A stretch of 64,000 nt of DNA from Cellulosimicrobium sp. ES-005. GTDB lineage: Bacteria; Actinomycetota; Actinomycetes; Actinomycetales; Cellulomonadaceae. The notes below the pieces were generated by a model. The model worked only from the letters and a program-made list of their open reading frames with translations. It had not been told where the DNA came from and made no database searches. The stretch lies in the NCBI RefSeq assembly GCF_040448685.1, contig NZ_CP159290.1, positions 4,154,001 through 4,218,000 on the forward strand. Direction: 5' to 3'. The position numbers and the translations under genes were made by a program. Below are positions 40,601 to 53,426 of this stretch, one piece after another. Numbering within the stretch: position 1 is the first letter of the stretch; each line of letters opens with the position of its first letter.

Positions 40601-40963
40601 GACGCGCGGCTCGTCGCGTCCTGATCGCCGACCGCGCGTCTGCCTGCCCGCTGTGGTAGCCTGGTGAACCGTGCCCGCGCCGTCGGGCCCTCCGTGATGT
40701 CCCTGGCGGGGCGGTGTCAGCGAGCGATCGCTCCCACCTCCGCGCAGCGGGCTCCGGACGGGCCGATGTGAGTGCCCGGGCACTCCGGATCCCGGTCCTT
40801 GCGGCGCCTTCGTGCCCGCGGGCGGGCGACGGACCATCGAGCCGGTGGTAGGTGGCTGCTGCAGCGTGTCTCGCGCTGCGGGTGCCTCGTGCGATCGGCT
40901 CCAGCAGCCAGCACGACCACCATCGGGGATAGCCCCGGTAGCTCGAGAAGACACGGAGACGTA
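40601..40963 (+). other. Intergenic leader upstream of rpsL
   Basis: 363 bp without a gene. It should hold the rpsL promoter; TAGCCT at 40657-40662 is a -10 candidate but no matching -35 is clear. The long leader before rpsL could contain regulatory structure; I cannot assign one. Confidence 0.4.
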
Positions 40964-41338
40964 GTGCCTACGATCCAGCAGCTCGTCCGCAAGGGGCGGA
41001 CCTCGAAGGTGGGGAAGTCGAAGACCCCCGCCCTCAAGGGCTCCCCGCAGCGGCGCGGTGTGTGCACGCGCGTGTACACCACCACCCCGAAGAAGCCGAA
41101 CTCCGCGCTGCGCAAGGTCGCTCGCGTGAAGCTCTCCTCCCAGGTCGAGGTCACGGCCTACATCCCCGGCGTCGGCCACAACCTCCAGGAGCACTCCATC
41201 GTGCTCGTGCGCGGCGGTCGTGTGAAGGACCTCCCGGGCGTGCGCTACAAGATCGTGCGCGGCGCGCTCGACACGCAGGGCGTGAAGAACCGCAAGCAGG
41301 CCCGCTCCCGCTACGGCGCCAAGAAGGAGAAGAGCTGA
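40964..41338 (+). CDS. rpsL: 30S ribosomal protein S12
   Basis: 124 residues. Decoding-centre protein. The streptomycin-related loops [13 protein letters not shown] and [12 protein letters not shown] carry lysines at the positions equivalent to Lys42 and Lys87 of Escherichia coli, the drug-sensitive state. GTG start ([11 protein letters not shown]). Its stop overlaps the rpsG start (TGATG). Confidence 0.98.
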   Translation: MPTIQQLVRKGRTSKVGKSKTPALKGSPQRRGVCTRVYTTTPKKPNSALRKVARVKLSSQVEVTAYIPGVGHNLQEHSIVLVRGGRVKDLPGVRYKIVRGALDTQGVKNRKQARSRYGAKKEKS

Positions 41339-41808
41339 TGCCTCGCAAGGGCCCGGCCCCGAAGCGGCCGCTCATCGTCGACCCCGTCTACGGGTCGCCC
41401 GTCGTCACGCAGCTCATCAACAAGGTGCTGCTCGACGGCAAGAAGTCCACCGCCGAGTCGATCGTCTACGGCGCCCTCGAGGGCGTCCGGGCGAAGACGG
41501 ACGGCGACCCGGTCGTCGTCCTCAAGCGTGCGCTCGAGAACGTCCGCCCCGCGCTCGAGGTCCGCTCGCGCCGCGTCGGTGGTGCGACCTACCAGGTGCC
41601 GGTCGAGGTGCGCCCCGCGCGCGCGACGACGCTCGCGCTGCGCTGGCTCACGGACTACTCGCGCGCACGTCGCGAGAAGTCGATGACGGAGCGCCTCATG
41701 AACGAGATCCTCGACGCGAGCAACGGCCTCGGCGCAGCGGTCAAGCGTCGCGAGGACATGCACAAGATGGCGGAGTCCAACAAGGCCTTCGCCCACTACC
41801 GCTGGTAG
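41338..41808 (+). CDS. rpsG: 30S ribosomal protein S7
   Basis: 156 residues. Primary 16S rRNA 3'-domain binder ([67 protein letters not shown] at the C-terminus). ATG coupled to rpsL. In Escherichia coli S7 autoregulates this operon. A strong hairpin follows before fusA. Confidence 0.98.
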   Translation: MPRKGPAPKRPLIVDPVYGSPVVTQLINKVLLDGKKSTAESIVYGALEGVRAKTDGDPVVVLKRALENVRPALEVRSRRVGGATYQVPVEVRPARATTLALRWLTDYSRARREKSMTERLMNEILDASNGLGAAVKRREDMHKMAESNKAFAHYRW

Positions 41809-41815
41809 TCCGCAC

Positions 41816-41852
41816 GACGGGCCCCGGGGACCGACGCGTCCCCGGGGCCGTC
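41816..41852 (+). terminator. Hairpin between rpsG and fusA
   Basis: GACGGGCCCCGGGGAC pairs with GTCCCCGGGGCCGTC across a 6-nt loop. It may terminate or reduce read-through into fusA. Confidence 0.7.
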
Positions 41853-41926
41853 GGCGGGTCCGAGGCCGGTCACCCCGGTCCGAGCAGCGCCCCCCGACTC
41901 AACCCATCTAACGAGGGAAGCAGACC

Positions 41927-44029
41927 GTGGCACTTGACGTGCTGACCGACCTGAGCAAGGTCCGCAACATCGGCATCATGGCCCACATCGATGCCGGGAA
42001 GACCACGACCACCGAGCGCATCCTGTTCTACACGGGTGTGAACTACAAGCTCGGCGAGACGCACGACGGCGCGTCGACGACCGACTGGATGGAGCAGGAG
42101 AAGGAGCGCGGCATCACGATCACGTCCGCCGCCGTCTCGTGCTACTGGAACAAGAACCAGATCAACATCATCGACACGCCCGGCCACGTCGACTTCACGG
42201 TCGAGGTCGAGCGCTCCCTGCGCGTGCTCGACGGCGCCGTCGCGGTCTTCGACGGCAAGGAGGGCGTGGAGCCCCAGTCCGAGACGGTGTGGCGCCAGGC
42301 GGACAAGTACAACGTCCCCCGCATCTGCTTCGTCAACAAGATGGACAAGCTCGGCGCGGACTTCTACTTCACCGTCGACACCATCATCAACCGTCTCAAG
42401 GCCAAGCCGCTGGTCATCCAGCTGCCGATCGGCGCCGAGAGCGACTTCACCGGCGTCGTCGACCTCATCGAGATGAAGGCGCTCGTCTGGCACGGGGAGA
42501 CCCAGCTCGGCGAGGCGTACGACACCGAGGAGATCCCCGCGGACCTGGTCGAGAAGGCCGAGCGGTACCGCAGCGAGCTCGTCGAGGCCGTCGCCGAGGC
42601 CGACGAGGAGCTGCTGGAGAAGTACCTCGGCGGCGAGGAGCTGACGGTCGCCGAGATCAAGTCCGGCATCCGCAAGCTCGTCATCGCGGGCGAGGCGTTC
42701 CCGGTCCTCTGCGGTTCCGCGTTCAAGAACAAGGGCGTCCAGCCCATGCTCGACGCGGTCATCGACTACCTGCCGTCGCCCCTCGACGTGCCGGCGATCG
42801 ACGGTCACGACCCCAAGGACGAGGAGAAGGTCGTCCAGCGTCACCCCGACGCCTCGGAGCCGTTCTCCGCGCTCGCCTTCAAGGTCGCGGCGCACCCGTT
42901 CTTCGGCAAGCTCACCTACGTGCGCGTGTACTCCGGTCGCGTCGAGCCCGGCCAGCAGGTCGCGAACTCGACCAAGGGCAAGAAGGAGCGCATCGGCAAG
43001 ATCTTCCAGATGCACTCCAACAAGGAGAACCCGGTCGACGAGGCGAGCGCCGGTCACATCTACGCGGTCATCGGCCTCAAGGACACCACGACCGGTGACA
43101 CGCTGAGCGACATGGCGAACCCGGTGATCCTCGAGTCGATGAGCTTCCCGGAGCCCGTCATCGACGTCGCGATCGAGCCGAAGACGAAGGCTGACCAGGA
43201 GAAGCTCTCCACGGCGATCCAGAAGCTCGCCGAGGAGGACCCGACGTTCCGCGTCAAGCTGGACGACGAGACCGGCCAGACCGTCATCGGCGGCATGGGC
43301 GAGCTCCACCTCGACATCCTCGTCGACCGCATGCGTCGCGAGTTCAAGGTCGAGGCCAACGTCGGCAAGCCGCAGGTCGCGTACCGCGAGACCATCCGCC
43401 GCAAGGCGGAGAAGATCGAGTACACGCACAAGAAGCAGACCGGTGGGTCCGGGCAGTTCGCGAAGGTCCAGGTGACCTTCGAGCCGCTCGACACGGCCGA
43501 GGGCGAGCTCTACGAGTTCTCCAACGCCGTCACCGGTGGTCGCATCCCGCGCGAGTACATCCCGAGCGTCGACGCCGGTATCCAGTCCGCGATGGAGCTC
43601 GGCGTGCTCGCCGGCTTCCCGCTGGTCGGGGTGAAGGCGACCCTGCTCGACGGCGCCTACCACGAGGTCGACTCCTCGGAGATGGCGTTCAAGATCGCCG
43701 GCTCGATGGTCCTCAAGGAGGGCGTCAAGCGGGCGGACCCGGTTCTGCTGGAGCCGGTGATGGCGGTCGAGGTGCGTACGCCCGAGGAGTACATGGGCGA
43801 CGTCATCGGCGACCTGAACTCACGTCGTGGAATGATCCAGTCCATGGAGGACGCGACGGGTGTGAAGGTCGTCCGGGCCCAAGTACCGTTGTCAGAGATG
43901 TTCGGGTACATCGGTGACCTCCGGTCCAAGACCCAGGGGCGCGCGGTGTACTCGATGCAGTTCGACAGCTACGCCGAGGTTCCTCGGAACGTTGCCGAAG
44001 AGATCATCAAGAAGACCCGGGGCGAGTGA
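41927..44029 (+). CDS. fusA: Elongation factor G
   Basis: 700 residues, the translocation GTPase. G1 [15 protein letters not shown]2/switch [14 protein letters not shown]3 [10 protein letters not shown]4 NKMDK, then domains II-V ([27 protein letters not shown]). GTG start with GAGGGAAGCAG upstream. Placed canonically between rpsG and tuf. Confidence 0.99.
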   Translation: MALDVLTDLSKVRNIGIMAHIDAGKTTTTERILFYTGVNYKLGETHDGASTTDWMEQEKERGITITSAAVSCYWNKNQINIIDTPGHVDFTVEVERSLRVLDGAVAVFDGKEGVEPQSETVWRQADKYNVPRICFVNKMDKLGADFYFTVDTIINRLKAKPLVIQLPIGAESDFTGVVDLIEMKALVWHGETQLGEAYDTEEIPADLVEKAERYRSELVEAVAEADEELLEKYLGGEELTVAEIKSGIRKLVIAGEAFPVLCGSAFKNKGVQPMLDAVIDYLPSPLDVPAIDGHDPKDEEKVVQRHPDASEPFSALAFKVAAHPFFGKLTYVRVYSGRVEPGQQVANSTKGKKERIGKIFQMHSNKENPVDEASAGHIYAVIGLKDTTTGDTLSDMANPVILESMSFPEPVIDVAIEPKTKADQEKLSTAIQKLAEEDPTFRVKLDDETGQTVIGGMGELHLDILVDRMRREFKVEANVGKPQVAYRETIRRKAEKIEYTHKKQTGGSGQFAKVQVTFEPLDTAEGELYEFSNAVTGGRIPREYIPSVDAGIQSAMELGVLAGFPLVGVKATLLDGAYHEVDSSEMAFKIAGSMVLKEGVKRADPVLLEPVMAVEVRTPEEYMGDVIGDLNSRRGMIQSMEDATGVKVVRAQVPLSEMFGYIGDLRSKTQGRAVYSMQFDSYAEVPRNVAEEIIKKTRGE

Positions 44030-44156
44030 GTCCCCACAGGTCGAAGACCCGCACAACCATCAACCTGTAGGAAACCGCAACGCCCCGCGGATGTAAGATC
44101 TCTCGGTCGACATTCGCAACGTTCGGCACATCTACCCAAGTCCCAGGAGGACCCCA

Positions 44157-45353
<1,197 letters not shown>

Positions 45354-45380
45354 TCTGACGCTGCCTCCGCAGCACTCGTC

Positions 45381-45414
45381 GAAGGCCCGGTCCCGTCCGC
45401 GGGGCCGGGCCTTC
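45381..45414 (+). terminator. Terminator after tuf
   Basis: GAAGGCCCGGTCCC and GGGGCCGGGCCTTC pair over 14 bp (one G-U) around a 6-nt loop. Confidence 0.88.
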
Positions 45415-45494
45415 GGCCTGCGGTCCGCCGCCCTGTGCGGTGGCACCGCGGTCACACCTGCGGTCACCGTCACAGCACCCGCCCCGGTCTCGAC

Positions 45495-45524
45495 TTGGCC
45501 CGGGCGGGCTTCGTGTGGCAGACT
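45495..45524 (+). promoter_or_regulatory. Promoter of the S10 operon
   Basis: TTGGCC (45495-45500), 18-bp spacer, CAGACT (45519-45524). The start of transcription is predicted near 45531. Confidence 0.6.
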
Positions 45525-45530
45525 GTTCAG

Positions 45531-45869
45531 GTTGCCTGTTACGGGTGCGCTCTTTCACGTGTCGAACAGTGTGTTGAACCGGTCCTCCCGAGGAGGACCA
45601 GGACCCCGGGATCTCGTCCCGGGTCTGCGGGTTGAGCTCTCTGTCGCCATGGATCGAGTACCCCGCGGAACACACGTTCCGACCAGGCTCGCACAAACGT
45701 TGTGGTCTGCTCCGCGGAGCCGTGCGTCAGCACGGTGCGGACGCCGGTCCACATATCCAACGGCCCTGCGTCTCTCGGCGCGTGCGCCCAGGTGCGTCGC
45801 GACTACGCGACACGCCCGAGCGCGGGGGTCGGACAGCTAGCGGTTCGAGAGAGAGAGTCAGACGACGCC
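45531..45869 (+). other. Long structured 5' leader of the S10 operon
   Basis: About 340 nt between the promoter and rpsJ with two clear hairpins: GGTCCTCC/GGAGGACC (45581-45599) and GACCCCGGGA/TCCCGGGTC (45602-45625), and purine-rich sequence near the rpsJ start (GAGAGAGAGTCAGACGACGCC). No gene is supported. It is probably a control leader; a known S10-leader fold is not evident to me. Confidence 0.5.
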
Positions 45870-46178
45870 ATGGCGGGACAGAAGATCCGCATCCGGCTCA
45901 AGTCCTACGACCACGAGGTCATCGACAGCTCGGCGCGCAAGATCGTCGACACGGTGACGCGCGCTGGTGCAACGGTCGTGGGTCCGGTGCCGCTGCCGAC
46001 GGAGAAGAACGTCTTCTGCGTCATCCGGTCGCCTCACAAGTACAAGGACAGCCGCGAGCACTTCGAGATGCGCACGCACAAGCGGCTGATCGACATCATC
46101 GATCCCACGCCGAAGGCCGTCGACTCGCTCATGCGTCTCGACCTGCCTGCCGACGTGAACATCGAGATCAAGCTCTGA
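45870..46178 (+). CDS. rpsJ: 30S ribosomal protein S10
   Basis: 102 residues ([40 protein letters not shown]). Also the NusE partner of NusG in antitermination. ATG start after the long leader; first gene of the S10 operon, 14 nt before rplC. Confidence 0.98.
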   Translation: MAGQKIRIRLKSYDHEVIDSSARKIVDTVTRAGATVVGPVPLPTEKNVFCVIRSPHKYKDSREHFEMRTHKRLIDIIDPTPKAVDSLMRLDLPADVNIEIKL

Positions 46179-46192
46179 GGCTGGAGGACATC

Positions 46193-46855
46193 ATGACTAT
46201 TCCCCAGCAGAACGCGCGCCCGGTCACCGCGGTGCTCGGCACGAAGCTCGGGATGACGCAGCTCTGGGACGAGGCCGGTCGCCTCGTGCCCGTGACCGTC
46301 GTCGCCGTCGGGACGAACGTCGTGACGCAGGTGCGCACGGCCGACGCCGACGGGTACGCCGCCGTGCAGCTCGCCTACGGCCAGATCGACCCGCGCAAGG
46401 TCACGAAGCCGCTCAAGGGCCACTTCGAGAAGGCCGGCGTCACGCCGCGCCGTCACGTCGCCGAGGTCCGTACCACCGACGCCGCCGAGTACTCGCTCGG
46501 CCAGGAGATCACCGCGGAGGCCTTCGAGGCCGGCGCCGTGGTCGACGTCGTGGGCACGACCAAGGGCAAGGGCACCGCCGGTGTCATGAAGCGCCACGGC
46601 TTCTCCGGCGTGGGCGCCTCGCACGGTGCGCACCGCAACCACCGCAAGCCGGGCTCGATCGGCGGGGCCTCGACCCCGTCGCGCGTGTTCAAGGGCCTGC
46701 GCATGGCCGGTCGCATGGGCAACGCCCGCCAGACCACCCAGAACCTGACCGTCCACGCGGTCGACGCCGAGAAGGGTCTGCTGCTCGTCAAGGGCGCGGT
46801 TCCCGGCCCCAAGGGCGGCGTCGTCCTCGTGCGCAGCGCCGCGAAGGGAGCGTGA
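46193..46855 (+). CDS. rplC: 50S ribosomal protein L3
   Basis: 220 residues. Conserved [16 protein letters not shown], the peptidyl-transferase loop region ([32 protein letters not shown]) and GRMAGRMG-type motif ([17 protein letters not shown]). Assembly-initiator protein. ATG start with GGAGGACATC upstream. Confidence 0.98.
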   Translation: MTIPQQNARPVTAVLGTKLGMTQLWDEAGRLVPVTVVAVGTNVVTQVRTADADGYAAVQLAYGQIDPRKVTKPLKGHFEKAGVTPRRHVAEVRTTDAAEYSLGQEITAEAFEAGAVVDVVGTTKGKGTAGVMKRHGFSGVGASHGAHRNHRKPGSIGGASTPSRVFKGLRMAGRMGNARQTTQNLTVHAVDAEKGLLLVKGAVPGPKGGVVLVRSAAKGA

Positions 46856-46860
46856 ACACC

Positions 46861-47565
46861 ATGTCCGCTCTGACCGTTGACGTGCTGGACCCCAAGGGCA
46901 AGAAGGCCGGCACCGCCGAGCTCCCCGCCGAGGTGTTCGACGTCGAGCTCAACGTCCCGCTGATCCACCAGGTCGTCGTCGCCCAGCGTGCCGCTGCACG
47001 CCAGGGCACCCACGACACCAAGAGCCGCGGCGAGGTCCGCGGTGGTGGTCGCAAGCCGTACAAGCAGAAGGGCACCGGCCGCGCCCGCCAGGGTTCGACC
47101 CGTGCGCCGCAGTTCGCCGGCGGTGGCACCGTCCACGGCCCGACGCCGCGCTCGTACGACCAGCGGACGCCCAAGAAGATGAAGGCCGCCGCGCTCCGCG
47201 GTGCCCTCTCGGACCGCGCCCGCAACGGCCGTGTCCACGTCGTGACCGGCTTCGGCGTCGACGGCCTGCCGTCGACCAAGACCGCCGTCTCGACGCTCGC
47301 CAAGCTCTCCGAGCGCAAGCACGTCCTCGTGGTCACCGAGCGTGGCGACGAGCTGACGATCAAGTCGCTGCGGAACGTCGAGCAGGTCCACCTCCTGGTG
47401 GCCGACCAGCTCAACACCTACGACGTGCTCGTCTCCGACGACGTCGTCTTCACGCAGGGCGCGCTCGACGCGTTCCTGGCGGGCCCGGCCACGGGTCGCT
47501 CCGCGAAGGCCGTCGCCACCTCCACCGAGGCGGACGAGACTGCTGCCGAGGAGGCCGCGAAGTGA
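46861..47565 (+). CDS. rplD: 50S ribosomal protein L4
   Basis: 234 residues. Extended loop [31 protein letters not shown] lines the exit tunnel; the C-terminal globular part carries the RNase E-type/autoregulatory surface in Escherichia coli. I choose the ATG at 46861 (ribosome site GGGAG at suitable distance); a GTG at 46852 that overlaps the rplC stop is an alternative. An acidic C-terminal tail ([13 protein letters not shown]) is present. Confidence 0.97.
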   Translation: MSALTVDVLDPKGKKAGTAELPAEVFDVELNVPLIHQVVVAQRAAARQGTHDTKSRGEVRGGGRKPYKQKGTGRARQGSTRAPQFAGGGTVHGPTPRSYDQRTPKKMKAAALRGALSDRARNGRVHVVTGFGVDGLPSTKTAVSTLAKLSERKHVLVVTERGDELTIKSLRNVEQVHLLVADQLNTYDVLVSDDVVFTQGALDAFLAGPATGRSAKAVATSTEADETAAEEAAK

Positions 47566-47852
47566 CCACCGTGACCAAGGACCCCCGTGACGTGATCCTC
47601 GCGCCGGTCGTCTCCGAGAAGAGCTACGGCCTGCTCGACGAGGGCAAGTACACGTTCGTCGTCGACCCGCGGGCCAACAAGACCGAGATCAAGATCGCCG
47701 TCGAGCAGATCTTCTCCGTCAAGGTGGCCTCGGTGAACACGATCAACCGCAAGGGCAAGACGCGTCGCACGCGTTTCGGCCTGGGCAAGCGCAAGGACAC
47801 CAAGCGTGCGATCGTCACCCTCCGCGAGGGCACGATCGACATCTTCGGCTGA
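47562..47852 (+). CDS. rplW: 50S ribosomal protein L23
   Basis: 96 residues. Tunnel-exit protein that docks trigger factor and SRP ([68 protein letters not shown]). GTG start overlapping the rplD stop, with GAGGAGG upstream. Confidence 0.98.
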   Translation: MTTVTKDPRDVILAPVVSEKSYGLLDEGKYTFVVDPRANKTEIKIAVEQIFSVKVASVNTINRKGKTRRTRFGLGKRKDTKRAIVTLREGTIDIFG

Positions 47853-47883
47853 GCCGACGAGAGCAGATTGAGGACAGATCCCC

Positions 47884-48720
<837 letters not shown>

Positions 48721-48735
48721 TAGGAGCCTGGAGAC

Positions 48736-49017
48736 ATGCCTCGTAGCCTGAAGAAGGGCCCCTTCGTCGACGGCCACCTGCAGAAGAAGGTGGACGCTCA
48801 GAACGAGAAGGGGACCAAGAACGTCATCAAGACCTGGTCCCGTCGGTCGGTCATCACGCCCGACTTCCTCGGTCACACGTTCGCCGTGCACGACGGTCGC
48901 AAGCACACGCCGGTGTTCGTCACCGAGTCGATGGTCGGCCACAAGCTCGGCGAGTTCGCTCCCACGCGGACCTTCCGCGGCCACGTGAAGGACGACAAGA
49001 AGGGTCGTCGCCGCTGA
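48736..49017 (+). CDS. rpsS: 30S ribosomal protein S19
   Basis: 93 residues ([66 protein letters not shown]). Head protein contacting S13. ATG, 15 nt after rplB. Confidence 0.98.
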   Translation: MPRSLKKGPFVDGHLQKKVDAQNEKGTKNVIKTWSRRSVITPDFLGHTFAVHDGRKHTPVFVTESMVGHKLGEFAPTRTFRGHVKDDKKGRRR

Positions 49018-49075
49018 CCCCCGGGTCAGTCTGGTGACGACCTGGACGGTCAAGAGACAAGAAGGCAGGACAGCA

Positions 49076-49447
49076 ATGGAAGCCAAGGCGCAGGCGCGGT
49101 TCGTCCGTGTCACGCCCCAGAAGGCCCGGCGCGTCGTGGACCTCATCCGTGGCAAGCAGGCCTCCGAGGCCGTCGCGGTGCTGAAGTTCGCACCGCAGGC
49201 GGCGAGCGAGCCCGTCCGCAAGGTCGTGGAGAGCGCCATCGCGAACGCCCGGGTGAAGGCAGACCGTGCGAGCGAGGCGTTCGAGGAGCAGGAGCTCGTC
49301 GTGCGTGAGGCGTTCGTCGACGAGGGTCCGACCCTCAAGCGTTTCCGCCCGCGGGCCCAGGGCCGTGCGAACCGCATCCTCAAGCGCACCAGCCACATCA
49401 CCGTGGTCGTCGCTCCGCGTGAGAACACGAAGGGAAGTGCCCGATAG
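49076..49447 (+). CDS. rplV: 50S ribosomal protein L22
   Basis: 123 residues. Exit-tunnel protein with the beta-hairpin region ([32 protein letters not shown]) intact, the macrolide-sensitive form. The ATG at 49076 has AAGGCAGGA upstream; an in-frame start at 49034 is unlikely. Stop overlaps the rpsC start. Confidence 0.97.
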   Translation: MEAKAQARFVRVTPQKARRVVDLIRGKQASEAVAVLKFAPQAASEPVRKVVESAIANARVKADRASEAFEEQELVVREAFVDEGPTLKRFRPRAQGRANRILKRTSHITVVVAPRENTKGSAR

Positions 49448-50292
49448 TGGGACAGAAGGTTCACCCGCACGGGTACCGCCTCGGCATCACCACCGACCAC
49501 CGGTCGCGCTGGTTCGCCGACAGCACCAAGCCCGGACAGCGGTACCGCGACTACGTCCGCGAGGACGTCCAGATCCGCAAGCTCATGAGCACCGGTCTCG
49601 AGCGCGCAGGCATCTCCAAGGTCGAGATCGAGCGCACCCGTGACCGCGTCCGCGTGGACATCCACACGGCGCGCCCCGGCATCGTCATCGGTCGCCGCGG
49701 CGCCGAGGCGGACCGCATCCGCGGCGAGCTGGAGAAGCTCACCGGCAAGCAGGTGCAGCTCAACATCCTCGAGGTGAAGAACGCCGAGGTCGACGCGCAG
49801 CTCGTCGCCCAGGGCATCGCCGAGCAGCTCGCGAGCCGCGTCTCGTTCCGTCGTGCGATGCGCAAGGGCATCCAGTCGGCGCAGCGCGCCGGTGCCAAGG
49901 GCATCCGCGTGCAGGTCTCCGGCCGCCTCGGCGGCGCGGAGATGAGCCGGTCGGAGTTCTACCGCGAGGGTCGTGTGCCGCTGCACACGCTCCGCGCGTA
50001 CATCGACTACGGCTTCTTCGAGGCCCGCACGACCTTCGGCCGCATCGGCGTGAAGGTCTGGATCTACAAGGGCGACGTCACCGAGAAGGAGTTCGCCGCG
50101 CAGCAGGCCACGGCCGCTCCGCGCCAGGGCCGTGGCGGCCCGCGCGGTGAGCGTGGCGGCGACCGTCGTGGTGGTGGCCGTCGTCCCGAGCGTTCGGGCG
50201 AGCGGACCTCCGGGTCCGAGGCGCCGGCCGCGGCTGAGCAGTCCGCTCCTGCCGCGGAGGCGAAGGCCCCTGAGACCGGAACGGAGGCCTGA
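49447..50292 (+). CDS. rpsC: 30S ribosomal protein S3
   Basis: 281 residues. mRNA-entry protein with a KH domain ([30 protein letters not shown]) and C-terminal domain ([26 protein letters not shown]). The last ~65 residues form an Arg/Gly-rich then Ala/Glu-rich low-complexity tail, longer than in enterobacteria but common in Actinobacteria. GTG start sharing its G with the rplV stop. Confidence 0.97.
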   Translation: MGQKVHPHGYRLGITTDHRSRWFADSTKPGQRYRDYVREDVQIRKLMSTGLERAGISKVEIERTRDRVRVDIHTARPGIVIGRRGAEADRIRGELEKLTGKQVQLNILEVKNAEVDAQLVAQGIAEQLASRVSFRRAMRKGIQSAQRAGAKGIRVQVSGRLGGAEMSRSEFYREGRVPLHTLRAYIDYGFFEARTTFGRIGVKVWIYKGDVTEKEFAAQQATAAPRQGRGGPRGERGGDRRGGGRRPERSGERTSGSEAPAAAEQSAPAAEAKAPETGTEA

Positions 50293-50295
50293 GTC

Positions 50296-50715
50296 ATGCT
50301 GATCCCGCGCAGGCTCAAGCACCGCAAGCAGCACCACCCGTCGCGCTCCGGCGCGGCGAAGGGTGGCACGCAGATCGCGTTCGGCGAGTACGGCATCCAG
50401 GCTCTCGAGCCGGCGTACGTCACCAACCGTCAGATCGAGGCTGCTCGTATCGCGATGACCCGCCACATCAAGCGTGGCGGCAAGGTCTGGATCAACATCT
50501 ACCCGGACCGTCCCCTGACCAAGAAGCCTGCCGAGACCCGCATGGGTTCCGGTAAGGGTTCGCCCGAGTGGTGGGTCGCCAATGTCAAGCCCGGCCGCAT
50601 CGTCTTCGAGCTGGCCGGTGTCCCGGAGGACCTGGCTCGCGAGGCGATGCGTCGCGCGATCCACAAGCTCCCGATGAAGTGCCGTTTCGTGGTGCGCGAG
50701 GGTGGTGGCAACTGA
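50296..50715 (+). CDS. rplP: 50S ribosomal protein L16
   Basis: 139 residues ([70 protein letters not shown]). Contacts A-site tRNA. ATG, 4 nt after rpsC; its stop overlaps the rpmC start. Confidence 0.98.
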   Translation: MLIPRRLKHRKQHHPSRSGAAKGGTQIAFGEYGIQALEPAYVTNRQIEAARIAMTRHIKRGGKVWINIYPDRPLTKKPAETRMGSGKGSPEWWVANVKPGRIVFELAGVPEDLAREAMRRAIHKLPMKCRFVVREGGGN

Positions 50716-50951
50716 TGGCAATCGGAACGAAGGGGCTCGCCCCCGTCGACCTCGACGCCATGGACGACGAGACGCTCGTCGCCGAGCTCAAGAAGGTCAA
50801 GGAGGAGCTCTTCAACCTCCGCTTCCAGTCGGCCACCGGCCAGCTGGAGAGCCACGGGCGCCTCAAGGCCGTCCGCCGCGACATCGCGCGGATCTACACG
50901 ATCCTGCGTGAGCGCGAGCTCGGCATCCGTACCGCGCCGAGTGCCGAGTGA
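50715..50951 (+). CDS. rpmC: 50S ribosomal protein L29
   Basis: 78 residues, two-helix protein ([56 protein letters not shown]) at the tunnel exit. ATG overlapping the rplP stop. Confidence 0.97.
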   Translation: MAIGTKGLAPVDLDAMDDETLVAELKKVKEELFNLRFQSATGQLESHGRLKAVRRDIARIYTILRERELGIRTAPSAE

Positions 50952-50962
50952 GTGAGGCTGGA

Positions 50963-51253
50963 ATGAGCGAGAACGCAACGAACGCGCCCGAGGCGGCCGA
51001 GGAGCGCGCGAACCGCAAGACGCGCCGCGGCTACGTCGTGAGCGACAAGATGGACAAGACCGTGGTGGTCGAGGTCGAGGACCGGGTCAAGCACCCGCTC
51101 TACGGCAAGGTCATCCGCCGCACGAGCAAGGTCAAGGCGCACGACGAGCAGAACTCTGCCGGCGTGGGCGACCTGGTGCTCATCATGGAGACCCGCCCGC
51201 TGTCCGCGACCAAGCGGTGGCGCCTCGCGGAGATCCTCGAGAAGGCCAAGTGA
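50963..51253 (+). CDS. rpsQ: 30S ribosomal protein S17
   Basis: 96 residues. OB-fold rRNA-binding protein ([66 protein letters not shown]). The ATG at 50963 is preferred; a GTG at 50948 overlapping the rpmC stop would add five residues. A structured gap follows before rplN. Confidence 0.96.
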   Translation: MSENATNAPEAAEERANRKTRRGYVVSDKMDKTVVVEVEDRVKHPLYGKVIRRTSKVKAHDEQNSAGVGDLVLIMETRPLSATKRWRLAEILEKAK

Positions 51254-51258
51254 TCCAC

Positions 51259-51296
51259 CGGTCGTGACGGGCGGGCCCGCTCGCTCGTCACGACCG
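51259..51296 (+). terminator. Hairpin between rpsQ and rplN
   Basis: CGGTCGTGACG (51259-51269) pairs with CGTCACGACCG (51286-51296). A second perfect palindrome CCGCACCGCGGTGCGG follows near 51304. This 204-nt gap marks the S10/spc operon boundary and may contain a spc promoter. Confidence 0.7.
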
Positions 51297-51457
51297 CTCT
51301 CGTGCCGCACCGCGGTGCGGCAACCAGTGAGGACAGGTCGGGCGGATCCACCGCCCGGTCCTGGCCGGTTCACCCGCGAGGGACCCGGCACTGACAGCTA
51401 CCCGTTCGGCAAGGCTCGCCCCGCGCGAGAACCGGCTCGACGACAGGAGTTCATTAC

Positions 51458-51826
51458 ATGATCCAGCAGGAGTCGCGACTTCGTGTCGCCGACAACACGG
51501 GTGCCAAGGAGATTCTCTGCATCCGCGTTCTCGGTGGCTCGGGCCGTCGCTACGCCGGAATCGGCGACGTCATCGTCGCAACCGTCAAGGACGCGATCCC
51601 GGGCGGCAACGTGAAGAAGGGTGACGTGGTCAAGGCCGTCGTCGTCCGCACCGCCAAGGAGCGCCGTCGTCCGGACGGTTCCTACATCAAGTTCGACGAG
51701 AACGCCGCCGTGATCCTCAAGAACGACGGCGAGCCGCGCGGGACGCGCATCTTCGGCCCGGTCGGGCGCGAGCTGCGCGACAAGCGGTTCATGAAGATCA
51801 TCTCGCTGGCTCCGGAGGTGCTCTGA
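51458..51826 (+). CDS. rplN: 50S ribosomal protein L14
   Basis: 122 residues ([80 protein letters not shown]). First gene of the spc cluster. ATG with GACAGGAG upstream. Confidence 0.98.
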   Translation: MIQQESRLRVADNTGAKEILCIRVLGGSGRRYAGIGDVIVATVKDAIPGGNVKKGDVVKAVVVRTAKERRRPDGSYIKFDENAAVILKNDGEPRGTRIFGPVGRELRDKRFMKIISLAPEVL

Positions 51827-51828
51827 CC

Positions 51829-52170
51829 ATGGCCAAGATCAAGAAGGGCGACCTCGTCGTCGTCATCGCCGGCAAGGACAAGGGCAAGCAGGGCCGCGTC
51901 CTCGAGGTGCTCACCGACCGTGACCGCGTCATCGTCGAGGGCGTCCAGCGCATCACCAAGCACACCAAGGTCGGCCAGTCGCAGCGCGGCACGCGGACCG
52001 GTGGGATCGAGACCGTCGAGGCGCCGATCCACATCAGCAACGTGATGGTCGTCGACCCGGAGACCAAGAAGGGCACCCGCGTCGGGTACCGCACCGAAGA
52101 GGTCGAGCGTGACGGCCGCAAGCGCACCGTGCGCGTGCGTGTCGCCAAGCGCTCCGGGAAGGACATCTGA
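51829..52170 (+). CDS. rplX: 50S ribosomal protein L24
   Basis: 113 residues. KOW motif at the N-terminus ([24 protein letters not shown]), assembly initiator. ATG 2 nt after rplN; its stop overlaps the rplE start. Confidence 0.98.
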   Translation: MAKIKKGDLVVVIAGKDKGKQGRVLEVLTDRDRVIVEGVQRITKHTKVGQSQRGTRTGGIETVEAPIHISNVMVVDPETKKGTRVGYRTEEVERDGRKRTVRVRVAKRSGKDI

Positions 52171-52739
52171 TGAGCACCGAGATCGTCGCCCCCGAGGTGC
52201 CCCGCCTGAAGCAGCGCTACCGCGAGGAGATCGTCGCCGGTCTGCGCGAGGAGTTCGGGCACGAGAACGTCAACCAGGTCGCCCGCGTCACGAAGATCGT
52301 CGTGAACATGGGTGTCGGTGACGCCGCCAAGGACTCGAAGCTCATCGAGGGCGCCATCCGCGACCTGTCCGCGATCACCGGCCAGAAGCCGCAGGTGACC
52401 AAGGCCCGCAAGTCCATCGCGCAGTTCAAGCTGCGCGAGGGCATGCCGATCGGCGCGCACGTCACGCTGCGCGGCGACCGCATGTGGGAGTTCCTGGACC
52501 GCCTCCTGTCGATCGCCCTGCCGCGCATCCGCGACTTCCGCGGCCTGTCGCCCAAGCAGTTCGACGGGCACGGCAACTACACGTTCGGCCTCACGGAGCA
52601 GTCCATGTTCCACGAGATCGACCAGGACAAGATCGACCGTGTCCGCGGTATGGACATCACGATCGTGACCACGGCGACGACCGATGACGAGGGCCGCTCC
52701 CTGCTGCGCCGTCTCGGCTTCCCCTTCAAGGAGAACTGA
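52170..52739 (+). CDS. rplE: 50S ribosomal protein L5
   Basis: 189 residues ([65 protein letters not shown]; the C-terminal FREN-type ending LGFPFKEN). Binds 5S rRNA. ATG overlapping the rplX stop. Confidence 0.98.
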   Translation: MSTEIVAPEVPRLKQRYREEIVAGLREEFGHENVNQVARVTKIVVNMGVGDAAKDSKLIEGAIRDLSAITGQKPQVTKARKSIAQFKLREGMPIGAHVTLRGDRMWEFLDRLLSIALPRIRDFRGLSPKQFDGHGNYTFGLTEQSMFHEIDQDKIDRVRGMDITIVTTATTDDEGRSLLRRLGFPFKEN

Positions 52740-52740
52740 C

Positions 52741-52926
52741 ATGGCGAAGAAGGCCCTGATCAACAAGGCGGCCGCCAAGCCGAAGTTCGCGGTCCGCGCC
52801 TACACCCGGTGCCAGAAGTGCGGTCGTCCGCACTCGGTGTACCGCAAGTTCGGCCTGTGCCGCATCTGCGTGCGCGAGATGGCCCACCGTGGCGAGCTTC
52901 CCGGCGTCACCAAGAGCAGCTGGTAA
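52741..52926 (+). CDS. rpsZ: 30S ribosomal protein S14, zinc-binding type Z
   Basis: 61 residues with two CXXC pairs ([34 protein letters not shown]), the zinc-containing short form. Actinobacteria often hold a second, zinc-free long S14 elsewhere under zinc-uptake control. ATG one nt after the rplE stop. Confidence 0.96.
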   Translation: MAKKALINKAAAKPKFAVRAYTRCQKCGRPHSVYRKFGLCRICVREMAHRGELPGVTKSSW

Positions 52927-53008
52927 CAACTACGTCGTAGGTCCTGGCGGAGCGCGCCGCACGGCGCGCTCCCGCCCGGATACCACGTCGAGGAAGGGCT
53001 AGAGCCCG

Positions 53009-53407
53009 ATGACGATGACCGACCCGATCGCAGACATGCTGACGCGTCTGCGGAACGCGAACTCGGCTTACCACGAGACGGTGACCATGCCGTACTCGAA
53101 GCTGAAGTCGCACATTGCCGAGATCCTCCAGGCCGAGGGCTACATCTCCGGCTGGAGCGTCGAGGACGCGACGGTGGGCAAGAACCTCACCATCCAGCTG
53201 AAGTTCGGCCCGAACCGTGAGCGCAGCCTCGCCGGCGTGCGCCGCGTGTCCAAGCCGGGCCTGCGCAAGTACGCCAAGTCCACCGAGCTGCCGAAGGTTC
53301 TCGGCGGCCTGGGCGTGGCGATCCTGTCCACGTCCTCCGGCCTGCTCACCGACAAGCAGGCCGCCAAGAAGGGCGTGGGCGGCGAAGTCCTCGCCTACGT
53401 CTGGTAA
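53009..53407 (+). CDS. rpsH: 30S ribosomal protein S8
   Basis: 132 residues ([43 protein letters not shown]-terminal [17 protein letters not shown] motif and GGEVLAYVW). The Escherichia coli spc-operon autoregulator. ATG at 53009 with AGGAAGGG upstream; an ATG two codons later is also possible. Confidence 0.97.
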   Translation: MTMTDPIADMLTRLRNANSAYHETVTMPYSKLKSHIAEILQAEGYISGWSVEDATVGKNLTIQLKFGPNRERSLAGVRRVSKPGLRKYAKSTELPKVLGGLGVAILSTSSGLLTDKQAAKKGVGGEVLAYVW

Positions 53408-53426
53408 TCCGGAAAGGAGATACGCC

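Noticed and set aside
45632-45869. Open frame running through the S10 leader into rpsJ/rplC frames
   Set aside because: No start signal or conserved protein; the region fits an untranslated leader.
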